Shown in pieces: positions 11,509 through 20,977 of a stretch of DNA of 64,000 nucleotides. This stretch comes from Oricola cellulosilytica (GTDB lineage: Bacteria > Pseudomonadota > Alphaproteobacteria > Rhizobiales > Rhizobiaceae). The notes beneath the pieces were generated by a model. The model ran no database searches and was not told the DNA's origin. It saw only the letters and a program-made list of their open reading frames with translations. The stretch lies in assembly GCF_019966575.1 (NCBI RefSeq), contig NZ_JAINFK010000004.1, positions 201,681-265,680 of the forward strand, given 5' to 3'. The translations under genes were made by a program, and so were the position numbers. Numbering within the stretch: position 1 is the first letter of the stretch; each line of letters opens with the position of its first letter.

Positions 11509-12431
11509 GATGCGTCCTCCACCATCCAACTCAACAACTCGCCGAAGGAGTGCCCCGCATGTTCCGCCAATTCCGGGACCAGCGAGGTGGCTGTCATTCC
11601 CGGCTGTGTGTTGATTTCCAACCAAATGACCTCGCCATTTTCGGAGAAACGATCATCGTATCGAAAATCGGAACGTGTCACGCCCCGGCACCCGAATGCC
11701 TTGTGTGCTTTGAGCGCCAGTTTCGTTATTGTTTGGTAAATATTTGGTGAAATTTCCGCCGGACACACATGATTTGATCCACCGGCAACGTACTTGGAAT
11801 CATAATCGTAAAACTGGTGACCCTGCGGGACGATTTCCGTTACGCCGAGCGCTACGTCACCCATCACGGCGCACGTCAGTTCGCGCCCGTGAACGAACCG
11901 TTCCACCATTACCCGGTCCCCATATTTCCAGTCGGGCGCTGTGATCGCTTGGGGGGGATGAGGCTGATCCTCCTTGACGATCACCACCCCGAAACTTGAC
12001 CCTTCTGCGACCGGCTTAACGACATAGGGTGGCGACATCGGATGGCTTGAGCTGATCTCGTGCCGGTCCATAACCTTCGACTCCGCCACCGGAATCCCGT
12101 GCGTCTTCGCGACCCGTTTCGCGATCTCCTTGTCCATCGTAACGGCCGAAGCAAGCACCCCCGAGTGCGTGTACGGGATCTGCATGTATTCCAAGATGCC
12201 TTGGATCGTGCCGTCCTCGCCGTAAGGGCCGTGCAGTGCATTGAATGCGACATCCGGCTGGATTTCGGCGAGGCGGGCGGCGACATCGCGCCCGACATCC
12301 AAGCGCGTCACCTGATATCCGCAGCGCTCGAGCTCGGCCGCACACGGCTTTCCGGTCATCAGGCTGACTGGCCGTTCCGACGAGAACCCGCCCATCAACA
12401 CTACGACATGCTTACGCTCCCGCACTTTCAT
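11496..12431 (-). CDS. ddlB: D-alanine-D-alanine ligase
   Basis: ATP-grasp enzyme that makes the D-Ala-D-Ala dipeptide for peptidoglycan. The 311-residue protein begins MKVRERKHVVVLMGGFSSER. It has the ATP-grasp lysine region (PYVVKPVAEGSSFGVVIV) and the C-terminal signature WLEINTQPGMTATSLVPELA. The ATG at 12431 has GAGGGG five bases upstream; 49 upstream codons in frame show no homology. In rhizobia this gene usually follows murB directly. Here dddP and a MATE gene lie between them, so ddl probably relies on a promoter in the 190-base gap 12432-12623. Confidence 0.95.
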   Translation of the reverse strand: MKVRERKHVVVLMGGFSSERPVSLMTGKPCAAELERCGYQVTRLDVGRDVAARLAEIQPDVAFNALHGPYGEDGTIQGILEYMQIPYTHSGVLASAVTMDKEIAKRVAKTHGIPVAESKVMDRHEISSSHPMSPPYVVKPVAEGSSFGVVIVKEDQPHPPQAITAPDWKYGDRVMVERFVHGRELTCAVMGDVALGVTEIVPQGHQFYDYDSKYVAGGSNHVCPAEISPNIYQTITKLALKAHKAFGCRGVTRSDFRYDDRFSENGEVIWLEINTQPGMTATSLVPELAEHAGHSFGELLSWMVEDASCLR

Positions 12432-12623
12432 CCGATCCCCTCTGTCGGTTGAGTCCGAGTCCGCTCGCGCACCCGGATACGCGAACAATATGGACGCATA
12501 CAGCGCCCGAATCGGCCTTCTGAAGATAGTCTCAATAAGAATCAGAGCTTTGTTTCTCTGGCAAGTCCGGCGCACCAAAAACAGGACAGTCCGGAAGGTC
12601 TGGAGCAGTGCCGACCTGCCAGC

Positions 12624-14030
12624 TTATGAAACAGGGCGCAGAATCACAAAGCGTGAATTCATCGCGACAGCGGCAATCGCCAGACCGAGCGCCAGCCCTG
12701 CCCACACGCCCACGCCGCCAAGATCGAGCACGAATCCAAGCAGGTAGGCGATAGGCAACCCGGCGATCCAGTAGCTGAACAGGGCCATGATCATCGGCAC
12801 GCCGGTGTCTTTCAAACCACGCAACAGCCCGGCGCCCACTGCCTGTGCACTATCGAAAAGCTGAAATGCGGCGGCGACGAGCAGCAGCGGAACCGCGTAG
12901 ACCACGACCTCCGGCGCTTCGGGTTTGCTGTTATCCAGAAACAGGGAGATGAGCGGTATCGGTAAGAGCCAGAAAAGAAGCCCCCCGAAGGCGGAGATTG
13001 AAAGGGACACGGCCATCGTCGCCGCCGCCGCCCGATTCAGCGCCAGTGCGTCCCGCCGGCCGTAAGCGCGCCCTACCCTGACCGTGGCCGCCTGCGCCAT
13101 TCCCATGGGAACCATGAATGCGAGCGAGGCTAGTTGCATGGCGATGCCGTGTGCGGCCAGAGCCACCACACCGACCCACCCCATGAAGATCGAAGACGAA
13201 ATGAACATTCCGGCCTCCGCGAGAATGGTGATCGACACCGGCAGTCCGAGGCGCAGCACGTCTGCGAAGGCGGGCCAGTCCGCCCGCCAGAAACGAATGA
13301 AGAGGCTGAAACGCGCCGCGTCAGGGTGGCGGGCGGAATAGAGCGCCATCGCCGCGAACATGAGCAGGTTGACGACGAGGGTCGCATAGGCGGCACCCTG
13401 TATCCCTAGTTCAGGCGCGCCCAGGTTTCCGAAGATCAGCAGCCAGTTGACAAGAACGTTTAGCAGAGTGGCGGCAAGGGTTGAGAAGAAGATGATCTTG
13501 GTGCGTTCGATCGCCGACAAGAACGCCCTGAAGGCATGAGAGAGCAAGGTCGGGAAAAGCGCCCACATGGCGATTTGCATGTATTCGCCGGCCAGCGCCG
13601 CGATTCGGGGTTGTTGTCCGAGAAACAGCAGGATCCGTTCAGTGTTCCAGAACACCGGCATGGCGAGCATGCTGTAGAGTAGCGCCATCCACAGCCCCAT
13701 CCGCACCGAGCGGCGAACGCCGCGCTCGTCGCCCTCGCCTTCCGCCTGAGCCGCCATCGGCATGACCGCCTGGCTGAAGCCAGCGCCGAAGATCATCACA
13801 ATGAAGTAGAATTGCGTCGCGAGCACGCTGGCGGCGAGTTCCTCAACCCCGTACCAGCCGAGCATGACCGTATCGGTCGTGTTCATCAGCATCAGCCCGA
13901 GATTAGACCCGACCAGTGGAACACCCAGCGCAAGGGTTGCGCGGATGTGGCCGGCCCAACCCATTGCGGACTGGTCGGCCTGCTTCCGCTCGGCCCGTCC
14001 GGCTTGCCTCAAATCCTGAATTCTGGCCAT
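12624..14030 (-). CDS. MATE-family multidrug/toxin exporter
   Basis: A 468-residue, very hydrophobic protein with about 12 predicted membrane segments in two repeats, matching the MatE family (NorM/DinF type). Typical segments are GVPLVGSNLGLMLMNTTDTVMLGWYG near the N-terminus and the second-repeat equivalent GLPVSITILAEAGMFISSSIFMGW near the middle. These exporters use Na+ or H+ gradients to remove drugs or metabolites; the substrate cannot be read from sequence. It starts ATG at 14030 after AAGGCGGGGC. It is one of two genes (with dddP) inserted between murB and ddl on the same strand, so it may export a product or stressor linked to dddP. That link is inference from position only. Confidence 0.9.
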   Translation of the reverse strand: MARIQDLRQAGRAERKQADQSAMGWAGHIRATLALGVPLVGSNLGLMLMNTTDTVMLGWYGVEELAASVLATQFYFIVMIFGAGFSQAVMPMAAQAEGEGDERGVRRSVRMGLWMALLYSMLAMPVFWNTERILLFLGQQPRIAALAGEYMQIAMWALFPTLLSHAFRAFLSAIERTKIIFFSTLAATLLNVLVNWLLIFGNLGAPELGIQGAAYATLVVNLLMFAAMALYSARHPDAARFSLFIRFWRADWPAFADVLRLGLPVSITILAEAGMFISSSIFMGWVGVVALAAHGIAMQLASLAFMVPMGMAQAATVRVGRAYGRRDALALNRAAAATMAVSLSISAFGGLLFWLLPIPLISLFLDNSKPEAPEVVVYAVPLLLVAAAFQLFDSAQAVGAGLLRGLKDTGVPMIMALFSYWIAGLPIAYLLGFVLDLGGVGVWAGLALGLAIAAVAMNSRFVILRPVS

Positions 14031-14122
14031 GCCCCGCCTTATCCCGTTTCGGCGATGGCACGCCAGCGATTTCAGCGCATGTGGGAACCATCTTCGGCTT
14101 CTGCGCTTCCGCTCACACCCTG

Positions 14123-14275
14123 CCGGTAGTTCCGCGGTTGGCGGATCGGGTCCAGCGACTGGCCGACCGGCTGCGGGCCCGCCGGTGGATCACCGGATCG
14201 GTCTTTGTCCTGCTCGGGATATGGGCGGTTTGGTTCGGGCTCTTCGTCGATCCTGAGGATTGGAGCGGATTGTGA
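14123..14275 (+). pseudogene. Possible remnant of a small membrane-protein gene
   Basis: In the 314-base gap between the MATE gene and dddP one plus-strand frame reads as an arginine-rich helix (LADRVQRLADRLRARRW) followed by a membrane span (ITGSVFVLLGIWAVWFGLF) and a stop. This pattern resembles the C-terminal end of LysE-type exporters. There is no convincing start or upstream domain, so it would be a truncated relic. The call rests on composition only, and the rest of the gap holds nothing I recognise. Confidence 0.25.
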
Positions 14276-14344
14276 GCGAAGGAAGGAGATGTTCCACTGG
14301 GGAATCGCAGCCATGACTCCGTAAAGCGTCAGTTCGATGAAAGG

Positions 14345-15688
14345 CTAACAAAGCAACCGGTCGTCGAAGGGATAGGATGACAGGTTCTCGAAGCCGGTCT
14401 CGGTGACCAGAACCTGGTCCTCCAGCTTCACCCCGTCACGGCCGCCAACGACACCAGCATAAACCTCCACGCAGAGTGTCATGCCGGGTTCGAGCAGATA
14501 ATCGTATGCGCCCTCGATAAAGTCTTCCGGATAGTAGATCGAAGGGAATTCGTCACACAGTCCCACACCGTGCGCCAGCACGCCGTAACGCTGCCACCTG
14601 TATTCTTCCGGCAGCGGCTTCGCCAGATAGGTAAGTTCGCTGAATGATATGCCGGGTTCCAGAAGTTGCATGTTGGACATAATGTGATCATGGGCGTCGC
14701 GATAGATTCGCTTCTGCTCGGGCGTCGGTTCGCCATCGCCGACAAACCATGTCCGCGACATGTCGCAGCACATGCCATAAGGTCCGATGAGATCCGTGTC
14801 GAAGGCCAGCAGATCGCCAGCCTCTAACCTGCGCGGCCCAGCCTCCTGGAACCATGGATTGGTACGCGGCCCCGACGAGAGAATGCGCGTCTCGATCCAC
14901 TCACCACCGCGCTTGATGTTCTCGGCGTGCAGGATCGCCCAAAGCTCGGTTTCAGCGATGCCCGGCCGGCATTCCTTTTCCATTTCGGCCATGGCGATCT
15001 CGCAAGTCGCGATGGCGCAGCGCATGGCGTTGATTTCGTCCTCACTCTTGATCAGCCGCGCATGTTCCATCACCGACTGACCGCTGCTGATTTCAAGGCC
15101 GAGCCTCTGGAGCGCGAACGCCCCGTGTAGTTCCATCTTGTCCACGGCCAGCCGACGGTTCCTTCCAGCATGCCCACACATCAGGTCATCGACCTCCGTG
15201 GCAAATGTAGCGGCGATATCGTCTTCCTTGTCACCCGCCACGAAATAGAACATCCCCGCACCAGACCGGGTTTCCCTGATCAGCGGGAGGTAGGACGACA
15301 GATGCTCACAGCGCTTGTAATCCCAGATCACCATGTAGCCATCGGCGGCGACGAACACCGCGCGCGCCGGGTTGTGAGCGATCCACAAATGCATGTTCGA
15401 TGAATCGGACGCGTAGCGAATATTCAGCGGGTCGAACAAAAGGATGCCGCCGAGATCGCGTTTGTTCAGTTCGGTGACCGTTCGCTGGAGTCGCGTTTGC
15501 CGCATCCGGTCAAGATCGGGCGCGGGGATGCCCCGTTCCGCCCACTCGCGAAAGGCGAGATCCGTCGGTCCGATCTCGATGCGGTTCGGATCGGCCGGTG
15601 AGCCGTCCGGCTTGAACAATTGCCTTGCCCTGCGCCGTGCCGGATCGATCTTGCGGTTCGAGCTGGTAAAGGGCTGTGGGGCTTCCAT
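14345..15688 (-). CDS. dddP: DMSP lyase DddP (M24 peptidase fold)
   Basis: Cleaves dimethylsulfoniopropionate to dimethyl sulfide and acrylate. The 447-residue length equals that of characterised DddP. The protein shows DddP-like segments: LLFDPLNIRYASDSSNMHLW, ADGYMVIWDYK, NIKRGGEWIETRILSSGPRT and KLEDQVLVTE. From memory, the metal ligands of crystallised DddP are Asp295, Asp297, Asp307, His371, Glu406 and Glu421. Here the equivalents are Asp297, Asp299, Asp309, His373, Glu408 and Glu423, a constant +2 offset. Tyr368 and Asp379 also match the proposed catalytic Tyr366 and Asp377. The start ATG has GGAGGATGG upstream. It sits unusually between murB and ddl. The alternative is another M24 hydrolase such as ectoine hydrolase, which I consider less likely. 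Confidence 0.88.
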   Translation of the reverse strand: MEAPQPFTSSNRKIDPARRRARQLFKPDGSPADPNRIEIGPTDLAFREWAERGIPAPDLDRMRQTRLQRTVTELNKRDLGGILLFDPLNIRYASDSSNMHLWIAHNPARAVFVAADGYMVIWDYKRCEHLSSYLPLIRETRSGAGMFYFVAGDKEDDIAATFATEVDDLMCGHAGRNRRLAVDKMELHGAFALQRLGLEISSGQSVMEHARLIKSEDEINAMRCAIATCEIAMAEMEKECRPGIAETELWAILHAENIKRGGEWIETRILSSGPRTNPWFQEAGPRRLEAGDLLAFDTDLIGPYGMCCDMSRTWFVGDGEPTPEQKRIYRDAHDHIMSNMQLLEPGISFSELTYLAKPLPEEYRWQRYGVLAHGVGLCDEFPSIYYPEDFIEGAYDYLLEPGMTLCVEVYAGVVGGRDGVKLEDQVLVTETGFENLSSYPFDDRLLC

Positions 15689-16268
15689 CGACCATCCTCC
15701 ACTCTGCGTGAGATTTCGCGCGAACGGCTGGAAAGTCGATTTCCCGGAGCGTCAGAAACTGTGCCAATTGCGGCGCGAGTGGTCATAGCTGTGAAAATCG
15801 GGGACACCGGGGATAAGAGACGTTAAGGGCTCGACAGGACATCCATTCAGGCAGACACTGTTTGTGTTGCAGCCCGGAGAAGGAATTACTGTCCTGCAGT
15901 GACATCCGACCGGATCAAGCTGTAGCCGATGCCTGAAACTCTCGGCAACCTGCAAGGGCTGTCCGATGGGTGGATCGCAGGGAGCATCGGAAACATCTTC
16001 GGATGGACCGACGCAGCCGATAGAGTGGCGAACGGCGGATCGTACCGTAACGCCAACGCTGCCGAGAAGCTTTCAGGTTTCGAGGAGGCGGGCCCAAGAG
16101 CTTAATCGCGAGTTGGAGGGACAAACATCGATCAGAACGTCGGTGGATGCCGTCAGCCTTCGGGCCGGCGATATTGATCGGTAATTCTGGCCTGATGCAG
16201 GGAGGCGGCGACCCAGGTCACCGCCTTCTTGCATTTGATGCTCGCTCCTTGAGAGCCACTCGTCCCGG
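15689..16268. other. 580-base intergenic region upstream of dddP
   Basis: No convincing gene, tRNA or hairpin terminator was seen. Open frames here are short, arginine-rich and lack ribosome sites. It must contain the end of the murB transcript and probably the dddP promoter. Its size is unusual inside a dcw cluster, where neighbouring genes mostly overlap. Confidence 0.6.
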
Positions 16269-17240
16269 CTACAGCATCCGGCCGATGAACTCTTGCACTT
16301 CGTATCCCGGCTTGAAAATGCCTACACGCTTGATTTCCCATTCCAGCCGGAGACCGGACGCCTCGAGCACACGCGCACGCACCGTCTCACCAAGCGTTTC
16401 CAGATCATGACTCGTCGCCGCACCTGTATTGATCATGAAGTTGCAGTGCATAGGGCTCATTTGCGCCCCACCGATCATCAACCCCCTGCAGCCGGCTTTG
16501 TCGACCTCTTTCCACGCTGACGTGCCATCCGGGTTTCTGAAGGTGGAACCGCCAGTCTTTTCCCTGATCGGCTGAACAGTCTCGCGATGAGTTTGGACGG
16601 CGTCCATACTGGCCTCGATCGTCTTGCGGTCCTCGGCGTAACCCTCAAGCAGCGCCCCAGTGAAGATCAAGTCCTGCGACGCAGCGGAGTGGCGGTAGGC
16701 GTAGCCCATCTCATTTTCCGTCAGTGTATGCTTCCGTCCATCGCGGTCGATTGCGTAGACCTCGACGACCCGCTCACGCGTTTCGACGCCGTTCGCCCCG
16801 GCGTTCATCCGCAGCGCCCCCCCCATTGCGCCGGGGATGCCATGATAGAAATGGAACCCGCCGATGCCGGCATCGAGCGCGACCGCCGCCAGCCGCTTGT
16901 CCGGAATTGCTGCGCCTGCCTTGATGCGCGTGTCCGAAATGGCGTCGGCCTGGCCGAAGCCTTTCGCAGAAAGCCGGATCACGATGCCCGGGATCCCTCC
17001 GTCACGGACAAGAAGATTTGAGCCAATCCCGACAACCTTCACTGGAATGTCCGCCGGCAACGCCTGCAGGAAGTTTTTCAGGTCGTCTTCGTCGGTTGGC
17101 TGGAAAAGCAGCTCCGCGGGACCCCCGGTGCGAAACCATGTAATTTGGTCCATCGGCGCGTTCGGTGTCAGGCGGCCGCGGACGTCGCCCGTAGCCATCG
17201 ACAGACGCTGCATCAGCGCCTCGCCATCAATACCCGTCAT
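16269..17240 (-). CDS. murB: UDP-N-acetylenolpyruvylglucosamine reductase MurB
   Basis: FAD-dependent reductase that turns UDP-GlcNAc-enolpyruvate into UDP-MurNAc in the cytoplasm. The 323-residue protein carries the FAD-binding segment [17 protein letters not shown], the NAGANG motif, the GGSTFRNP motif with the catalytic Ser, and the final Glu region ([11 protein letters not shown]). Start ATG 17240 overlaps the murC stop in an ATGA, so the two are translationally coupled. It ends the long mraZ-murB stretch; downstream is a 580-base gap rather than the usual ddl. Confidence 0.96.
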   Translation of the reverse strand: MTGIDGEALMQRLSMATGDVRGRLTPNAPMDQITWFRTGGPAELLFQPTDEDDLKNFLQALPADIPVKVVGIGSNLLVRDGGIPGIVIRLSAKGFGQADAISDTRIKAGAAIPDKRLAAVALDAGIGGFHFYHGIPGAMGGALRMNAGANGVETRERVVEVYAIDRDGRKHTLTENEMGYAYRHSAASQDLIFTGALLEGYAEDRKTIEASMDAVQTHRETVQPIREKTGGSTFRNPDGTSAWKEVDKAGCRGLMIGGAQMSPMHCNFMINTGAATSHDLETLGETVRARVLEASGLRLEWEIKRVGIFKPGYEVQEFIGRML

Positions 17241-18649
17241 GCGGCGACTTCTCCGCCCAGCTCCTCCGGCAGCGCATAGGCCCACTGCGAAACGCTGCCT
17301 GCCCCGAGAAAGATGACCAGGTCACCGGGCCCTGCGATTTCCCGGACTGCGCAAGCCACGGCATCAGCACCATTAATAAGGCGCGCGTCGCGGTGTCCAC
17401 CGGCGCGAATCCGCGAAACCAGCTCCTCTGAGCCAATTCCCTCGATAGGCTGTTCGCCGGCCGGATAGACCGGAGCAACCATCACCGTTGCCGCGTCGTT
17501 GAAGCAGGATGCGAAGTCGTCGAACAGGGCCTGCAAGCGCGTATAACGGTGCGGCTGCATAACCGCGATGACGCGCCCTTCGCCGGCAGCGTCACGCGCG
17601 GCATGGAGGACCGCTTTGATCTCCACCGGGTGGTGCGCGTAATCGTCGAAAATCTTGACTCCGTTCCATGTGCCTGTGGGCGTGAAACGTCGCTTCACTC
17701 CGCCGAACGCCGACAGCCCCCGCTTGATCCCTTCGGCATCCATGCCGAGTTCGTATGCCACTGCGATCGCCGCCGTCGCATTGGCGACATTGTGCCGACC
17801 CGGCATCGGCAACCGCAGGTCGGCAATTTCGATAATTTGGCCTGACTTGCGGTCCCCGATTGTAAGGTCGAAGATCGACGTCGCGCCGTCCATGCGATGG
17901 TTCGAGAACCTGACGTCGGCCTGAGGATTCTCGCCGTAAGTTACAATGCGCCGATCCGAAATCCGCGAGACGAGCGTCTGTACCTCGGGATGGTCTATGC
18001 ACATCACTCCAAACCCGTAGAACGGCACGTTCTCGACGAACTGTCGGAACGCCTCGCGCACATTGTCGAACGTCCCGTAATGATCGAGATGCTCCGGATC
18101 GATGTTGGTCACGACGGCGACATCGGCTGGTAGCCGCAGAAATGTTCCGTCGCTCTCATCTGCTTCAACGACCATCCATTCGCCCTCGCCCATACGCGCG
18201 TTGGTTCCGTAGGCATTGATGATGCCGCCGTTGATCACTGTGGGATCAAGACCGCCAGCATCCAGCAAGGTCGCGATCATCGACGTGGTCGTTGTCTTTC
18301 CATGGGTACCGCCGATGGCGACGGCGTTGCGGAAACGCATGATTTCGGCAAGCATCTCTGCTCGGCGAACAATTGGCAGCAATCTTTCCCGCGCTGCGAT
18401 CAGTTCAGGATTGTTGCCCTTGATCGCAGTCGAGACCACGACCACCTCGGCATCGCCGAGATTGTCGGCCGAGTGCCCGACGAAAACCGCAATACCTTTC
18501 GCTCGCAGCCGCTGGGTGTTGGCGTTGTCGGCCTGATCGGATCCTTGAACCGAATAACCCAGATTATGCAGCACTTCGGCGATGCCGCTCATGCCGATTC
18601 CGCCGATTCCGACGAAATGCACCAAGCCAATGTTCTGCGGCATCTTCAT
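17237..18649 (-). CDS. murC: UDP-N-acetylmuramate-L-alanine ligase MurC
   Basis: Adds L-alanine to UDP-MurNAc using ATP. The 470-residue protein has the N-terminal nucleotide fold [20 protein letters not shown], the Mur-ligase P-loop [11 protein letters not shown] and the C-terminal domain segment [15 protein letters not shown]. The start ATG 18649 ([14 protein letters not shown]) is preferred to upstream in-frame codons that lack homology; CAGGAAAA lies about 10 bases upstream. It follows murG by 25 bases and overlaps murB by four. Confidence 0.96.
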   Translation of the reverse strand: MKMPQNIGLVHFVGIGGIGMSGIAEVLHNLGYSVQGSDQADNANTQRLRAKGIAVFVGHSADNLGDAEVVVVSTAIKGNNPELIAARERLLPIVRRAEMLAEIMRFRNAVAIGGTHGKTTTTSMIATLLDAGGLDPTVINGGIINAYGTNARMGEGEWMVVEADESDGTFLRLPADVAVVTNIDPEHLDHYGTFDNVREAFRQFVENVPFYGFGVMCIDHPEVQTLVSRISDRRIVTYGENPQADVRFSNHRMDGATSIFDLTIGDRKSGQIIEIADLRLPMPGRHNVANATAAIAVAYELGMDAEGIKRGLSAFGGVKRRFTPTGTWNGVKIFDDYAHHPVEIKAVLHAARDAAGEGRVIAVMQPHRYTRLQALFDDFASCFNDAATVMVAPVYPAGEQPIEGIGSEELVSRIRAGGHRDARLINGADAVACAVREIAGPGDLVIFLGAGSVSQWAYALPEELGGEVAA

Positions 18650-18674
18650 GGTCGAATTTTCCTGTCCCGGCGTG

Positions 18675-19793
18675 TCAGCCAGCCTTGAAGGCGGCCACGG
18701 TTCGGCCAGAGGCAATAGCCTCTACTAGATCGGCTAGCAAGGCGGTGGCTTCCGGCTTGCCCGCCTGCTTCGCCGCCGCGGCCATGGTTTGCAGGCGGTC
18801 CGGATCGCCGATAAGCTCACCGATCAATCGTGCGATGATCTCCGGATTGAGGTCGCTCTCGCGCTTCACGATCGCGCCACCTGCAGCTTCCATCGCGTTG
18901 GCATTAGCCGCCTGATCGTGATCCAGCGCGTGAGGATAGGGAACGAAGATTGCGGGGCGTCCGATGGCCGCCACCTCTGACACCGTCGAAGCCCCGGAAC
19001 GTGAGATTACCAGATGCGCATCCGCGATATGCGACGGCAGATCGCCGAAGAAGGACGACACTTCAGCGTCAACGCCGATCCCCTCATAACGATCCTTCAC
19101 GCGCTGTTCGTCTTCCGGTCGGGCTTGCTGGGTGACGTGTAGGCGCGCGCGCAGATCGTCTGCGAGCAAGGATACCGCCTCCGGGACGGCGTCCGAGAAG
19201 AAACGCGCGCCTTGGCTACCTCCGAACACCACGAGACGGAGTGGGCCGTCAGAGGCAGGGGGTGTGAATTGTCGTCCAGCCGCGGCGATTACATCCGGCC
19301 GTACCGGGTTCCCGGTCTCGACAATCTTATGTGCCAAGGGGCCGTCGGCCTTCAGAAACCCTCCGGCAACCGCCGTCACCCGGCCTGACAACATCTTGTT
19401 GGCTCGCCCCATCACGGCATTCTGCTCGTGAATGACCGTTGGAAACGTGCCGGCTGCCGTGAAGAGTGGCGGCACTGTCGGATATCCGCCGAAACCGACC
19501 ACGGCCTTTGGCTTCAGTTTCTGAAGCAGGACCCGCGACTGGCGCATGCCCTTCAGCAGCGTGAATCCTGCCGCGAGCAGCGTCAGCGGATTTTTCGCCG
19601 ATGGCGTCGCGGAGGCGATGACATGCATCGCGCTACTAGGAAAGCGGCTGGCATACTTGCCTGCCCGGGAGTCGGTCGCCAGCGGAACCTCCCATCCGCG
19701 CGAAGAGAGTTCGTGTGCCAAAGCCTCAGCGGGGAAGAGATGGCCTCCTGTCCCCCCGGCGGAGAGGAGGATTGTGCCTTTGGTCTGTGTCAT
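18675..19793 (-). CDS. murG: Lipid II synthase MurG
   Basis: Peripheral inner-membrane glycosyltransferase that transfers GlcNAc from UDP-GlcNAc to lipid I, giving lipid II. The 372-residue GT28 protein begins [20 protein letters not shown], with the GGTGGH loop. The C-terminal domain shows [18 protein letters not shown], and the donor-site motif [20 protein letters not shown] is followed by [14 protein letters not shown]. It lies nine bases after ftsW and 25 bases before murC. Confidence 0.97.
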   Translation of the reverse strand: MTQTKGTILLSAGGTGGHLFPAEALAHELSSRGWEVPLATDSRAGKYASRFPSSAMHVIASATPSAKNPLTLLAAGFTLLKGMRQSRVLLQKLKPKAVVGFGGYPTVPPLFTAAGTFPTVIHEQNAVMGRANKMLSGRVTAVAGGFLKADGPLAHKIVETGNPVRPDVIAAAGRQFTPPASDGPLRLVVFGGSQGARFFSDAVPEAVSLLADDLRARLHVTQQARPEDEQRVKDRYEGIGVDAEVSSFFGDLPSHIADAHLVISRSGASTVSEVAAIGRPAIFVPYPHALDHDQAANANAMEAAGGAIVKRESDLNPEIIARLIGELIGDPDRLQTMAAAAKQAGKPEATALLADLVEAIASGRTVAAFKAG

Positions 19794-19802
19794 TGATGGA
19801 CT

Positions 19803-20957
19803 CTAGGATGCCGGCTGGAAACGCGAAACCGAGTGGAATTGAACCCGGCCCGCGCGGCTCTCAGGACGGCGGCGTGTCAACGCCAGGATCATTCCGGCAG
19901 TGAGCGCGACGGCGATCATTGAGGATCCCCCGTAGGAAACGAACGGCAACGTCATTCCCTTTGCCGGCATCAGTTGCAGGTTCACCGCAATGTTGATGGT
20001 CGACTGGAAGCCGATCAGTGTCACGAGGCCCGCCACGGCAAATCGTTGAAACGCGTCGTGGTCGCGGGTCGCGCGCCAGAAGCCCCGCAGAACGATGAAG
20101 GCGAAGATCGAGACAAGCACCGCGCACAATATGATCCCGAATTCCTCGGCGAGGACAGAGAAAATGAAGTCCGTATGGCTGTCCGGGAGGATGCGTTTCA
20201 CAGTCCCCTCGCCGGGCCCTTGCCCGAACCAGCCGCCACGCACGATCGCTTCCCGCCCCGTGTCGACCTGGTAGGTATCGCCCTCGCCGGTCAAGAACCT
20301 GTTCACGCGGTCTGCCACGTGCGGGAAAGCGAAATACGCCGCCATCAGTCCCATGCCCGCTGAAACGCCGAGGAGGCCGATCCACAACCAGGAGAGGCCG
20401 GCGATAAAGAACATCGCACCCCATATTCCCGCGAGCAGGATCGTTTGGCCCAGGTCGGGTTGCGCCACGAGAAGCGCCGCCATTGCAATGAAGAGGATCA
20501 TCGCGATCAGACTTCCTGGAATCTCGGGCCTTCGCTGTTGCTCTGCGAACAGCCAGGCACAAAGAATCACGAAGGCCGGCTTCATGAACTCGGATGGCTG
20601 GAGCGAGAGGCCAAAGAGCCGCACCCAGCGGCGCGAGCCCTTGACTTCCACGCCAAAAAACAGGGCGGCGATCATCAGTGCGACGGAGATCACAAGCGTG
20701 ATCAGCGCAAGCCGCCTGATCTGTCTGGCATCGAGAAAGGATACGGCGATCATGACGCCGATCGCAGGAACGAGAAACAGGCCATGACGCTCGACGAAGT
20801 GGTACGTGTCGAGCCCGATCCTCTCCGCGACGGCAGGGCTGGCCGCAAACGACAACACCACCCCGAATGCGATCAATGCGAGAAATGCAGCAAGGAACCA
20901 CCTGTCAATGGTTCGCCACCATTCCGCCATCGCGCTTCGATCACTGCGTGTATACAT
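19803..20957 (-). CDS. ftsW: Septal peptidoglycan polymerase FtsW
   Basis: SEDS-family integral membrane glycosyltransferase that polymerises lipid II at the septum together with FtsI. The 384-residue protein has about ten membrane segments and the conserved SEDS stretches LFGLSLQPSEFMKPAFVILC and GEGTVKRILPDSHTDFIFSV, with PFVSYGGSSMIAVALTAGMI near the C-terminus. The ATG at 20957 is the longest plausible start; MAEWWRTIDRW at 20930 is an alternative. It lies between murD and murG with gaps of 20 and 9 bases. Confidence 0.96.
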   Translation of the reverse strand: MYTRSDRSAMAEWWRTIDRWFLAAFLALIAFGVVLSFAASPAVAERIGLDTYHFVERHGLFLVPAIGVMIAVSFLDARQIRRLALITLVISVALMIAALFFGVEVKGSRRWVRLFGLSLQPSEFMKPAFVILCAWLFAEQQRRPEIPGSLIAMILFIAMAALLVAQPDLGQTILLAGIWGAMFFIAGLSWLWIGLLGVSAGMGLMAAYFAFPHVADRVNRFLTGEGDTYQVDTGREAIVRGGWFGQGPGEGTVKRILPDSHTDFIFSVLAEEFGIILCAVLVSIFAFIVLRGFWRATRDHDAFQRFAVAGLVTLIGFQSTINIAVNLQLMPAKGMTLPFVSYGGSSMIAVALTAGMILALTRRRPESRAGRVQFHSVSRFQPAS

Positions 20958-20977
20958 TGTCGGCAGCCCCTTTGTAC

